A stretch of DNA of 64,000 nt. It comes from Spirochaetaceae bacterium. GTDB taxonomy: Bacteria; Spirochaetota; Spirochaetia; DSM-27196; PWMO01. The stretch covers positions 1-64,000 of the forward strand of contig RECP01000081.1 of assembly GCA_007693945.1 (NCBI GenBank), written 5' to 3'. Positions 56,055 through 64,000 of the stretch are shown piece by piece (the stretch's first letter is position 1; every line of letters starts with the position of its first letter). The translations under genes were made by a program, and so were the position numbers. Under the pieces are notes generated by a model. It searched no databases. It saw only the letters and a program-made list of their open reading frames with translations, and had not been told where the DNA came from.

Positions 56055-57095
56055 TCAACCGTGTGAGGCCAGCCGGTCGCGCAGCAGGCGGGCGCGGCGG
56101 TCATCTTCATCTCCCGGCCGTTGCGACACCTGCATCACGTTGCAACGTTGACTCACAAACAGTAACGCCGTCACTTCTTCAATGCTTATCTCTTCGGTCA
56201 ATTCCAGCGCAACACCAAGCCTGATCCATGAAAGCAGCACCAACGCTTCCTCCGCGCCAATCGCGGGGGTGTGGCGCAACAGCCCTATTGCGCGCTCTAC
56301 TGATTCGGTGGTCTCTCGACGCCGGCCTTGCAGCAGTTGCGCGCGTGCCTCCCGCTCATAATGTACTAAACCGTGTACCGCTTCTTCAAGCTGAACTATG
56401 ATTTGTTCTTCGTTCAGGCCGCAATTGGGCGCGTTACTGAGTTGAAAGACGTTGGCCAGCGATCCGTTGCGGTTCGCTTGACCCGAGGGGAACAGTTCGA
56501 GCCGCGCGGCGCCTGACCGGGCCTTGTCCAGCGCCCCGTCAGGATCACCTTGCTCCACCAGTGCCGGCAAGTGCAGCAGTATCGACCCCTGCATCAGCGC
56601 ACCACTGGCCAGCGGATCGGCGGCCACGTAACCCCAGTGGAGCGACACGGCAAACGGCAGGTCGCGGTCTATACGGCCGGCCAGCCGACTGAGATCACGG
56701 TGGATGCTGCGCAATTCCAGCCCGCTGCGTATGCCCACCAGCACCACGTGCTCGCCGTCAAACGGAACCACGGTGCACAGCTGGTCGGAACGCACGTAGA
56801 CTTCATCAATGCCATGCTCTGAAGCGCTCAGCAGATTCCGCTCCAACAGAACGGAGTGCAGCAGCCGGTCATCCTGCGCGAGTTCGAGCCGGTAAAACGA
56901 ATCGCGGCAGCCCTGGATCACCGCACGCAGCCGTGAAGCCAACTCCGCGCGCTCGGGCTCCGCGAGCAACACACCAAAGGCGTGGCCGTCGATATTGCGC
57001 CCGAGCCGAATGCGAGACGAGATCACCACGTCACTCTGGGCGCCGGCCGTTTGAAACCACCCGCGCCCAAGGTCAAGCTTGCGCGCGACTATCAC
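56055..57095 (-). CDS. mcsB: Protein-arginine kinase McsB
   Basis: GTG start (VIVARKLDLGRGWFQ); DVVISSRIRLGRNIDGHAF phosphagen-kinase-type motif; followed by clpC. Confidence 0.9.
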   Translation of the reverse strand: MIVARKLDLGRGWFQTAGAQSDVVISSRIRLGRNIDGHAFGVLLAEPERAELASRLRAVIQGCRDSFYRLELAQDDRLLHSVLLERNLLSASEHGIDEVYVRSDQLCTVVPFDGEHVVLVGIRSGLELRSIHRDLSRLAGRIDRDLPFAVSLHWGYVAADPLASGALMQGSILLHLPALVEQGDPDGALDKARSGAARLELFPSGQANRNGSLANVFQLSNAPNCGLNEEQIIVQLEEAVHGLVHYEREARAQLLQGRRRETTESVERAIGLLRHTPAIGAEEALVLLSWIRLGVALELTEEISIEEVTALLFVSQRCNVMQVSQRPGDEDDRRARLLRDRLASHG

Positions 57096-57096
57096 G

Positions 57097-57594
57097 TCAC
57101 TCTTCTCCCCGGCCGTCCATAATCCGAATACGGTCACGCAGATGCGCGGCTTCCTCGTAACGTTCCTCATCCAGTGCGTGCTGCAACCGCTGCCGCAGCG
57201 CTTCACGGTCCACGTAGAAGGTTCTATACGGCTCAATGCGGTCGGGCAGAGAACCGTTGTAGGCGTGCGGTCGTTTCTCCCGCTCGGCCAGCTCGGCGAT
57301 ATCGTGGTGGAACATGGTGTAACACTCCGGGCAACCTACTCTGCCGCTGGCGCGGAACTCGTGGTACGTGGTGCCGCAGTTTCCGCATCGCCTCTCGGTC
57401 ACGCTGCCGTCCTCCCGGCCGAACAGCAGCTCCTCGAACAGGTCTGCCGGACGAGGCATCCGCGGCGGCAGCTCGGTCATGATGCCCGCCATCTGCGCGC
57501 ATTCGACGCACATCCAGTGCAGCCGCTGCTCACCGCCGACCGACTGCTCAACGCGAAACGGGGCCTCGTTTTTTCCACAATAGCTGCATCGCAC
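57097..57594 (-). CDS. mcsA: McsA-like zinc-finger, UVR-motif activator protein
   Basis: CSYCGKNEA…CVECAQ…CGNCGTTYHEFRASGRVGCPECYTMF; C-terminal UVR motif 'LRQRLQHALDEERYEEAAHLRDRIR'. GGAGG upstream of GTG 57594. Confidence 0.9.
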   Translation of the reverse strand: MRCSYCGKNEAPFRVEQSVGGEQRLHWMCVECAQMAGIMTELPPRMPRPADLFEELLFGREDGSVTERRCGNCGTTYHEFRASGRVGCPECYTMFHHDIAELAEREKRPHAYNGSLPDRIEPYRTFYVDREALRQRLQHALDEERYEEAAHLRDRIRIMDGRGEE

Positions 57595-57632
57595 CGGATA
57601 GCTCCTCCCGATTGTCCAACCGTTACAGGCAG

Positions 57633-57661
57633 AATATACCACCGATTGCCGGCACCCACAA
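57633..57661 (-). promoter_or_regulatory. Predicted sigma70 promoter of mcsA-mcsB-clpC
   Basis: Minus strand TTGTGG (57656-57661), 17 bp, TATATT (57633-57638). Confidence 0.6.
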
Positions 57662-59002
57662 TCAGTGTTTGCGCATGACGTCGATCGGGCGAATGGCGGC
57701 GGCGCGCCGAGCCGGAATCCAGGCGGCCAGCGACGAGAGTCCGATAGCCAGCGCGGACGCAACCACCAGTTCCGGCAGAAGGATACTGACCGGCAGTTGC
57801 TCGAGATAGAACTCGGCGTGAAAAAGGCTGACATCCGGCACTTCAAGGACGCCGAACGGCGCCAGAAGAGCAGCGGCGCCGTGCGTCAGCCCGTTTATCA
57901 GCCATTCGATGCCGCTGAGAATCTCGTTGACGTTGATCGAAGCCAGCAGCCCGATGGCGGTACCCACAACAGCACCTATGACACCGGCAAAAAACCCGCA
58001 CAGCACGAATACCAGCGAGATCATGTACGGTGTGGCGCCGACACTCTTGAGGATCGCAATCTCGGGCCGCTTCTCGATGATCAGCATCACCATTGCCGAC
58101 GAGATGTTGACCGCCGCGACGCATACGATCAGCACCATGATGAATACCAGCAGATTCTTGGTGGTCAGGAACGACATGTAGCGCGAGCGCTCGAGATCGT
58201 ACCAGGAGAACAGACGCCACGACGCGTCCAATTGCTCGCGGACTGCACGTACCACGACCGCTGTCGCCGGATCCGGTCGCGGCGAGAAGATCGGGTTCTG
58301 GATGCCGTAGGGGTTTTCGATCTTCATACCGATGATCTGTCGCGCGGTACCGGGGGCCAGCAGCTGCAGGCCCCGTTGCAGCCCGATGTAGATCCACAGG
58401 CGGTCGAGATCCTGGTAGCCGGTTGATATGACGCCGCTGACCGTGAAGCTGCTTATGCGTGGCAGAAAAGCGCCGCCCGGCCCGGGACGCACGGTCAAGA
58501 GCCGCACGGCATCACCGGGGCCGACCTGAAGCTGACGCGCGATCTGCGCACCCAGCACAATCGAGCGTTCGTCGCTGAGGTCGAACGTACCGGTCTGAAC
58601 CTCGATATAGGACCGAAACCCCGGATCAATGAGCCAGATTTCGGGCGCTACCGCGCGGACCGTGGCACCCGCGCGCCCGCTGTCGGAGTAGAGCAGGCCG
58701 ATGCCCTGTCGCTCGGGAATGGTCGCGGTCACCCCCGGGATAGCCGATAGCCGCTGTCGCAAGGCGTCGAGCTCCTGCGGCGTCACGTCCTCACGGCCGA
58801 TAGCCTGCAGGTGGTAGGTACCGGTTTCAATGAAGCGCGATGTGATACCTTGAATCATGCCGTCCGACACCTGAAGCACCACCACCAGCGGTACCAGGCT
58901 CAGGCCGACCGCAACAATCGCGGAACGGATTCGCCCCCGCTGGCCTTCGCGCCGCCCGAAGAGCAGGCGGGCCGCCAGAAAGACCGAGACCCTGATCTTC
59001 AT
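57662..59002 (-). CDS. LolC/LolE-type lipoprotein-releasing ABC permease
   Basis: FtsX-like architecture: N-terminal TM, large periplasmic MacB-like domain, three C-terminal TMs (MVLIVCVAAVNISSAMVMLIIEKRPEIAILKSVGA). Confidence 0.9.
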   Translation of the reverse strand: MKIRVSVFLAARLLFGRREGQRGRIRSAIVAVGLSLVPLVVVLQVSDGMIQGITSRFIETGTYHLQAIGREDVTPQELDALRQRLSAIPGVTATIPERQGIGLLYSDSGRAGATVRAVAPEIWLIDPGFRSYIEVQTGTFDLSDERSIVLGAQIARQLQVGPGDAVRLLTVRPGPGGAFLPRISSFTVSGVISTGYQDLDRLWIYIGLQRGLQLLAPGTARQIIGMKIENPYGIQNPIFSPRPDPATAVVVRAVREQLDASWRLFSWYDLERSRYMSFLTTKNLLVFIMVLIVCVAAVNISSAMVMLIIEKRPEIAILKSVGATPYMISLVFVLCGFFAGVIGAVVGTAIGLLASINVNEILSGIEWLINGLTHGAAALLAPFGVLEVPDVSLFHAEFYLEQLPVSILLPELVVASALAIGLSSLAAWIPARRAAAIRPIDVMRKH

Positions 59003-59676
59003 ACCGGTTGCAGCACCCCGTGGGCCAGCACCAGATGGCGATCTGCGTATGAGGCGAGTGCCGCATCGTGCGTAACCAGCACCAGCGTCTTGGCGCGGCT
59101 ACGAACCATGTCGAACAGGATTTGCCGTACAACCGCAGAATTACGTTCGTCGAGATTGCCGGTGGGCTCGTCGGCCAGCACGACATCAGGGTCGTTGACC
59201 AGCGCGCGGGCCACCGCCACGCGCTGCCGTTCGCCGCCCGAAAGCTGGGCCGGAAAGTGCTCCGCGCGCCGCTCGAGTCCTACCGACTGCAGCAGCTCGC
59301 GGGCACGCGAGAGTGCTTCACGCCGTGGGATGCCGGCCATGTAGGCCGGCAGCATGACGTTCTCCAGCGCCGTGAAGTCCTTGAGCAGATAGTGGAACTG
59401 GAACACCAGCCCAAGCGAATGCGCCCGATAGGCAGACAGCTCGAACTCGTCCAGAGTATGGACACGGTAGCCGGCGACGCGCACCGTGCCGCCGCTGGCC
59501 GATTCCAGACCGCCGAGAATGTTGAGCAGCGTGCTTTTGCCCGAGCCGCTCTCGCCGGTTACAACCACCACCGTTCCCGCGATAACCGTCAGCTGGACGT
59601 CCACCAGAATCGAGATCTGCTCGTTGCCGGTCACGAACACCTTTGACACGTGATCAATACGCACGATTTCGGTCAT
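58999..59676 (-). CDS. lolD: LolD-type ABC transporter ATP-binding protein
   Basis: GESGSGKSTLLNILGGLE; LSGGERQRVAVARALVNDPDVVLADEPTGNLDE. Start MTEIVRIDHVSKVF. Confidence 0.92.
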   Translation of the reverse strand: MTEIVRIDHVSKVFVTGNEQISILVDVQLTVIAGTVVVVTGESGSGKSTLLNILGGLESASGGTVRVAGYRVHTLDEFELSAYRAHSLGLVFQFHYLLKDFTALENVMLPAYMAGIPRREALSRARELLQSVGLERRAEHFPAQLSGGERQRVAVARALVNDPDVVLADEPTGNLDERNSAVVRQILFDMVRSRAKTLVLVTHDAALASYADRHLVLAHGVLQPV

Positions 59677-59690
59677 CACTGACTCCGTCA

Positions 59691-61004
59691 CTACTGGTAC
59701 CGCAAGACTTCCGCCGGCCGAATGCGGGTAATCCGCGTTGATGCCGCCACCGCCGCTACTCCGGACGACAATAGCGCAAACAGGAAGATACCAGCCGCTT
59801 CCCAGAAATAGACGTGGCTTGGAACCTCCATGATGTAGAAGTAGGTTGGCGAAAAAATCGAGAAATCGGCACGCACATCGATTCCCAGCGGCCACAGGAC
59901 AACCGCCATCAGATCGGCGACGGCGTTCACCACACCTTCGGCGAATCCGAACGCCTCGTTGATATTGGCGGCCAGCGCCAGGCCGGTTGCCATTCCAAGC
60001 ACACCGCCCAGCAATCCGATCATCAGCCCCTCTATGACAAACACCAGTCGAACCGTGTGCGGCGGCGCACCGAGCGCTTTGAGTACCGCAATCTCCTCGC
60101 TGCGCTCGTAAACGTTGCGTCGCAGTGCCTGGTGAATGTTGGCGCCGACGACTACAAAGATCAGCCCGATCAGGAAGCTCATGAGCAGCTTCTCCACTCG
60201 CAACGCACCGAAGATCGAACGGTTGTAATCCCGCCACGAGACCACCCCGGCATCACTGTCGTGTTGATCCAGCAGAGCGATAACCCGCGCGCCAATCCGG
60301 CGGTCCGCAAACCGATCGGTAAGCTTGATACCCCAGATCGGCGGATCGTCGACCTCGAACACCCGCGACGCGGCATCCAGCGATACAAAGCCCCAGCCGC
60401 GATCGTAGTCCAGAAAACCGGTGCGGAACAGTCCGGCAACCACCAGAGTCGCCTCGCGCGGACGCCGCACGTCCAGCCGGCCACCGGAGAGCCCCAGAAA
60501 AGTGACGCGGTCGCCGACGGAAACTCCCAGCGCGCGTGCCAGCTCCGCGCCCAGCACCACGGAATCGGCATCACTGACATCAAACACCCCGCGGATCACC
60601 TCCAGGTGCCCGGCGAGCCCGGGATCAAGTTCGACCGCATCATCGGGTACCGCGCGCAGCAGTACCGCCTGGGGCTCACCAAAGAGCCCGCGGCCGAGGC
60701 TTTGCAGTTCGACAAACGGCAGTACAGCCTCCACTCCCGCCACCGCCGCGACCCGCTCACGCAACTGTGGCGCGATCGGCTCGCCTGAACGCGGCTCGAG
60801 CCGCAGGTGGTAAGAGTTCACCTCCAGAATGCTCTCGATGGTGCTGAGCTGAAAGCCGTTCATCACCGCCAGCACCGCCACGAGTGTCATCACACCGACC
60901 GCCAGCCCGGTGACGGAGAGCAGTGCCGCGGCGTGACCCTTCTCCCGACGCCGGGTGCGAAAGTGACGTCGGGCAACGAACAGTATCCAGTTCAAACGCA
61001 TCAC
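59691..61004 (-). CDS. LolC/LolE-type lipoprotein-releasing ABC permease
   Basis: ARRHFRTRRREKGHAAALLSVTGLAVGVMTLVAVLAVMNGF…NVYERSEEIAVLKALGAPP. Confidence 0.9.
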   Translation of the reverse strand: MMRLNWILFVARRHFRTRRREKGHAAALLSVTGLAVGVMTLVAVLAVMNGFQLSTIESILEVNSYHLRLEPRSGEPIAPQLRERVAAVAGVEAVLPFVELQSLGRGLFGEPQAVLLRAVPDDAVELDPGLAGHLEVIRGVFDVSDADSVVLGAELARALGVSVGDRVTFLGLSGGRLDVRRPREATLVVAGLFRTGFLDYDRGWGFVSLDAASRVFEVDDPPIWGIKLTDRFADRRIGARVIALLDQHDSDAGVVSWRDYNRSIFGALRVEKLLMSFLIGLIFVVVGANIHQALRRNVYERSEEIAVLKALGAPPHTVRLVFVIEGLMIGLLGGVLGMATGLALAANINEAFGFAEGVVNAVADLMAVVLWPLGIDVRADFSIFSPTYFYIMEVPSHVYFWEAAGIFLFALLSSGVAAVAASTRITRIRPAEVLRYQ

Positions 61005-61022
61005 CGCTCCCGGCCGGCAGTT

Positions 61023-62024
61023 TCAACGCGTGCGGATAACTTCCCCGTCACGAATAATCTCCCGTGTTTCCAACTCGCCGTTGCGGTAGTACAACCGCAG
61101 CACGACCACGCCGTTCTGAAACCGCTCCTCGACACGCCGACCTTCCTGCTTGTAGATAATACGGCTCTGCAGCCGATCGTTCAAACGCTCCTGCTGCAGC
61201 GCAAGCGTGCCGTCGTCCTGGTATTCGAAACTGGTAACGCGCAGCCGCCCCGCTTCGACCTCCACCTCTTCGGTGATCCCGTATGCACCCCAGCTGCGCT
61301 CACTGCGCAGCAGCACACGCCCGTCACGGCTGACGGTCGTCCTGATGCTGCGCTGTTGATCATCGAAGTACTGGCTGGTAACCGTAACTCCGTCCGCGTC
61401 GTGCTGCTCTTCAACCGTTCGCTCAAGCTCCGGGCCGTCGTTGCGGTAGTAGTAACGCGTATTATGCGTCAGCACGTCGTCCCGGAGCTGCTGCAGTTGC
61501 TGCGGACGCTCCAGTCGGTCATAGCGGATTCGTTCCAGCAGCTGCCCGCTGTGATGCAGCTCCTCGTGGAGGCGCCCGCGAACGAAGACGTAGCGCGAGC
61601 TGCGTTCGCGGTTGTCCGCATAGCGGCGCCGGATTTCGCGCAGCATGCCGTCACTGCTGTAGGTGTAGTAGTCGCTGTAGAGCGGCTCATCAGCGGCGCA
61701 GAACGCGTGGGATTCACTGCGCCGTCCGTCACGGTAGCGATACTGATAGCGTTCGATCAGCGCTCCCTCGTTCGTCAACCTGTGCTCCGAAATGAGCGTC
61801 CCGTTGTGATACAATGCACGGACGGTCTCGTGTGGCGTGCGATCGACATGCAGTACCCAGCTGTGCTCACGCCGTGCGGCGGCGCTGATGGTACTCAGCT
61901 CGTCGCCGTCCGCGTTGGACCGGAACCAGTAGCCGGCGGCGCACGGCGAGGTTGCGGCCAGAAGGCCAAGCAGCAGAATCAGCCTGACAGCCGTCGCTTG
62001 TATAATAATCCTGCTCATTCCCAC
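61023..62024 (-). CDS. Secreted protein with MORN/YwqK-like repeats
   Basis: Signal peptide; repeats such as 'YHNGTLISEHRLTNEGALIERYQYRYRDGRR' and 'LYYRNGELETREIIRDGEVI'. Confidence 0.65.
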   Translation of the reverse strand: MGMSRIIIQATAVRLILLLGLLAATSPCAAGYWFRSNADGDELSTISAAARREHSWVLHVDRTPHETVRALYHNGTLISEHRLTNEGALIERYQYRYRDGRRSESHAFCAADEPLYSDYYTYSSDGMLREIRRRYADNRERSSRYVFVRGRLHEELHHSGQLLERIRYDRLERPQQLQQLRDDVLTHNTRYYYRNDGPELERTVEEQHDADGVTVTSQYFDDQQRSIRTTVSRDGRVLLRSERSWGAYGITEEVEVEAGRLRVTSFEYQDDGTLALQQERLNDRLQSRIIYKQEGRRVEERFQNGVVVLRLYYRNGELETREIIRDGEVIRTR

Positions 62025-62033
62025 TCCGCAACG

Positions 62034-62906
<873 letters not shown>

Positions 62907-62934
62907 TTCGGCTACTCCTGATGCGGGTGCTCTA

Positions 62935-64000
62935 TCAGTGAAAATGGTACGACTCAGCGGCACGAATATACCGCACGAGTTGTACCGCCATGTTGACAAA
63001 CAGACCGGAGCTGACACCCACGCTTCCCCAGTAGGCCCAATAGACGGTGTTACCGGTTCGTCGCAGGCGGTCGGCATCATCCGGCACGGGCTCGGCGGCA
63101 AGCAGCGTGAACAGGTTGTCGTACACACCGTTCAAGATGATCGGAGCCGGCAGCGACACTACGAAGAACCCCAGCGACCGATAGAAGCGGTCGCGCTGCA
63201 TCCGGGTCTGCTCGCTCCAGCCGACGATGTCCGATGCCAGCTGACGCGTGATCACCTCGGGCGATTCGGGGCCAACGACAAACCGCGAACTGTGATGACC
63301 ATCGCGCTGCAGCAGCACGGTTGACGGCTGCTGCGGCCGGTTGACCGCGATCGGGGTCCGCCCCATCCAGACCGAATCGACATAGACATCGGCTCCGCGT
63401 GGCTCGCTTTCGATCACAATCGTGCCGATCTCTACCGCAGCAAACTCAACCGTCAACTCGGCGCGCTCGAACGGCAGCAGCACCATCGTCTCGACATGCT
63501 CGCGATCTTCGTACGTTACGGTGACCTCGCGCCGTCCGGGCTCCAGGTGCTGGATAGTGACCGCACCGAAGCCGTACAGCATACCGTCGACCAGCACCGC
63601 GGCATCGGGCTGCGAGGAGCGCACGGTCAGATTGGCCCACGGCCGGCCCAGCACGGCTTCCGCCACGCGGCCGACGACACCGTCTATCAGCTCGAGCACT
63701 TCTTCCGGGCGTAGTATCTCCGTGTCGCGCAACAGCGTACGCTGCTGCGCTGCGCTGTAGCCGTATATCTCGAGGATCAGGTACTCGTCATCCAGCGGCC
63801 GGATCGAGCCCGAGAAAACGTAGTCAAGCCGCTCACGGCGCGCGATCTCGCGCGGCGAAACCCCCACCGGCAGCAACTCAGCTCCGCTGGGCCGAATCTC
63901 AAGCGGCTTGCGGGCCGCGACCTCGATCTGCGCCGGTTGAATTGCCTCCAGGCGCTCGAAGCGCGCGCGCGCTTCGGCTACCCGTTCTTCGGCAGCCTCC
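62935..64000 (-). CDS. PEGA-domain protein with TolB-N/FlgO-like N-terminal region (5' end beyond window)
   Basis: Frame open to the window edge; 'RRERLDYVFSGSIRPLDDEYLILEIYGYSA'; PEGA-like 'GTIVIESEPRGADVYVDSVWMGRTPIAVNR'; C-terminal TM segments. Confidence 0.75.
   Translation of the reverse strand, partial: EAAEERVAEARARFERLEAIQPAQIEVAARKPLEIRPSGAELLPVGVSPREIARRERLDYVFSGSIRPLDDEYLILEIYGYSAAQQRTLLRDTEILRPEEVLELIDGVVGRVAEAVLGRPWANLTVRSSQPDAAVLVDGMLYGFGAVTIQHLEPGRREVTVTYEDREHVETMVLLPFERAELTVEFAAVEIGTIVIESEPRGADVYVDSVWMGRTPIAVNRPQQPSTVLLQRDGHHSSRFVVGPESPEVITRQLASDIVGWSEQTRMQRDRFYRSLGFFVVSLPAPIILNGVYDNLFTLLAAEPVPDDADRLRRTGNTVYWAYWGSVGVSSGLFVNMAVQLVRYIRAAESYHFH

Noticed and set aside
54469-56151. 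560-aa plus-strand ORF
   Set aside because: Antisense to clpC; no recognisable domain or signal.
57096-57236. N-terminal extension of mcsB in the ORF track (MSRIEPSTWTVKRCG…)
   Set aside because: Lies inside mcsA in another frame; the GTG at 57095 right after the mcsA stop is the better start.
59677-60237. N-terminal extension of lolD in the ORF track
   Set aside because: Overlaps the lolE-type permease in another frame; LolD homology begins at MTEIVRIDHVSKVF.

Overview
This is a ~64 kb high-GC, densely coding chromosomal segment. Gene content and order suggest a free-living Spirochaeta-like spirochaete (inference, not proven). Most of it is core: tRNA-Gly(CCC), fmt-def, priA/udg/truA/acpS, cdaA-cdaR-folP, rpoZ-miaA, murC/yicC, an Mce/Mla lipid transport operon, rsmE, mtlD, bpt, metY-cysK, an M16 protease, an RND pump, an ABC-2 exporter, parE-parC, mcsA-mcsB-clpC, lolCDE and ftsY. 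The left edge (about 1-870) looks accessory: a disrupted integrase-like fragment lies downstream of the tRNA-Gly 3' end. The observations I rate highest are: (1) two genes at translational-overlap junctions, miaA and the Mla-associated lipoprotein, have no usable ATG/GTG/TTG start and appear to begin at ATC and ATA; (2) seven transcription-unit-leading genes have a sigma70-like -10 box only 6-11 nt before the start codon, suggesting leaderless or near-leaderless mRNAs; (3) a 31-aa basic ORF absent from the supplied track resembles the AURKAIP1/COX24 (bL38-like) family; (4) an overlapping cassette of an adenylate cyclase, two PEGA/beta-barrel-like proteins and a lipoprotein; (5) a ComFB-domain fusion in a region that also encodes a diadenylate cyclase; (6) a TetR-rsmE operon and a cysK-metY promoter, each with a candidate operator; (7) mcsA-mcsB-clpC without ctsR. 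No CRISPR array, rRNA, complete prophage or recognisable defence island was seen. All family names come from reading translations by eye; no database search was run.
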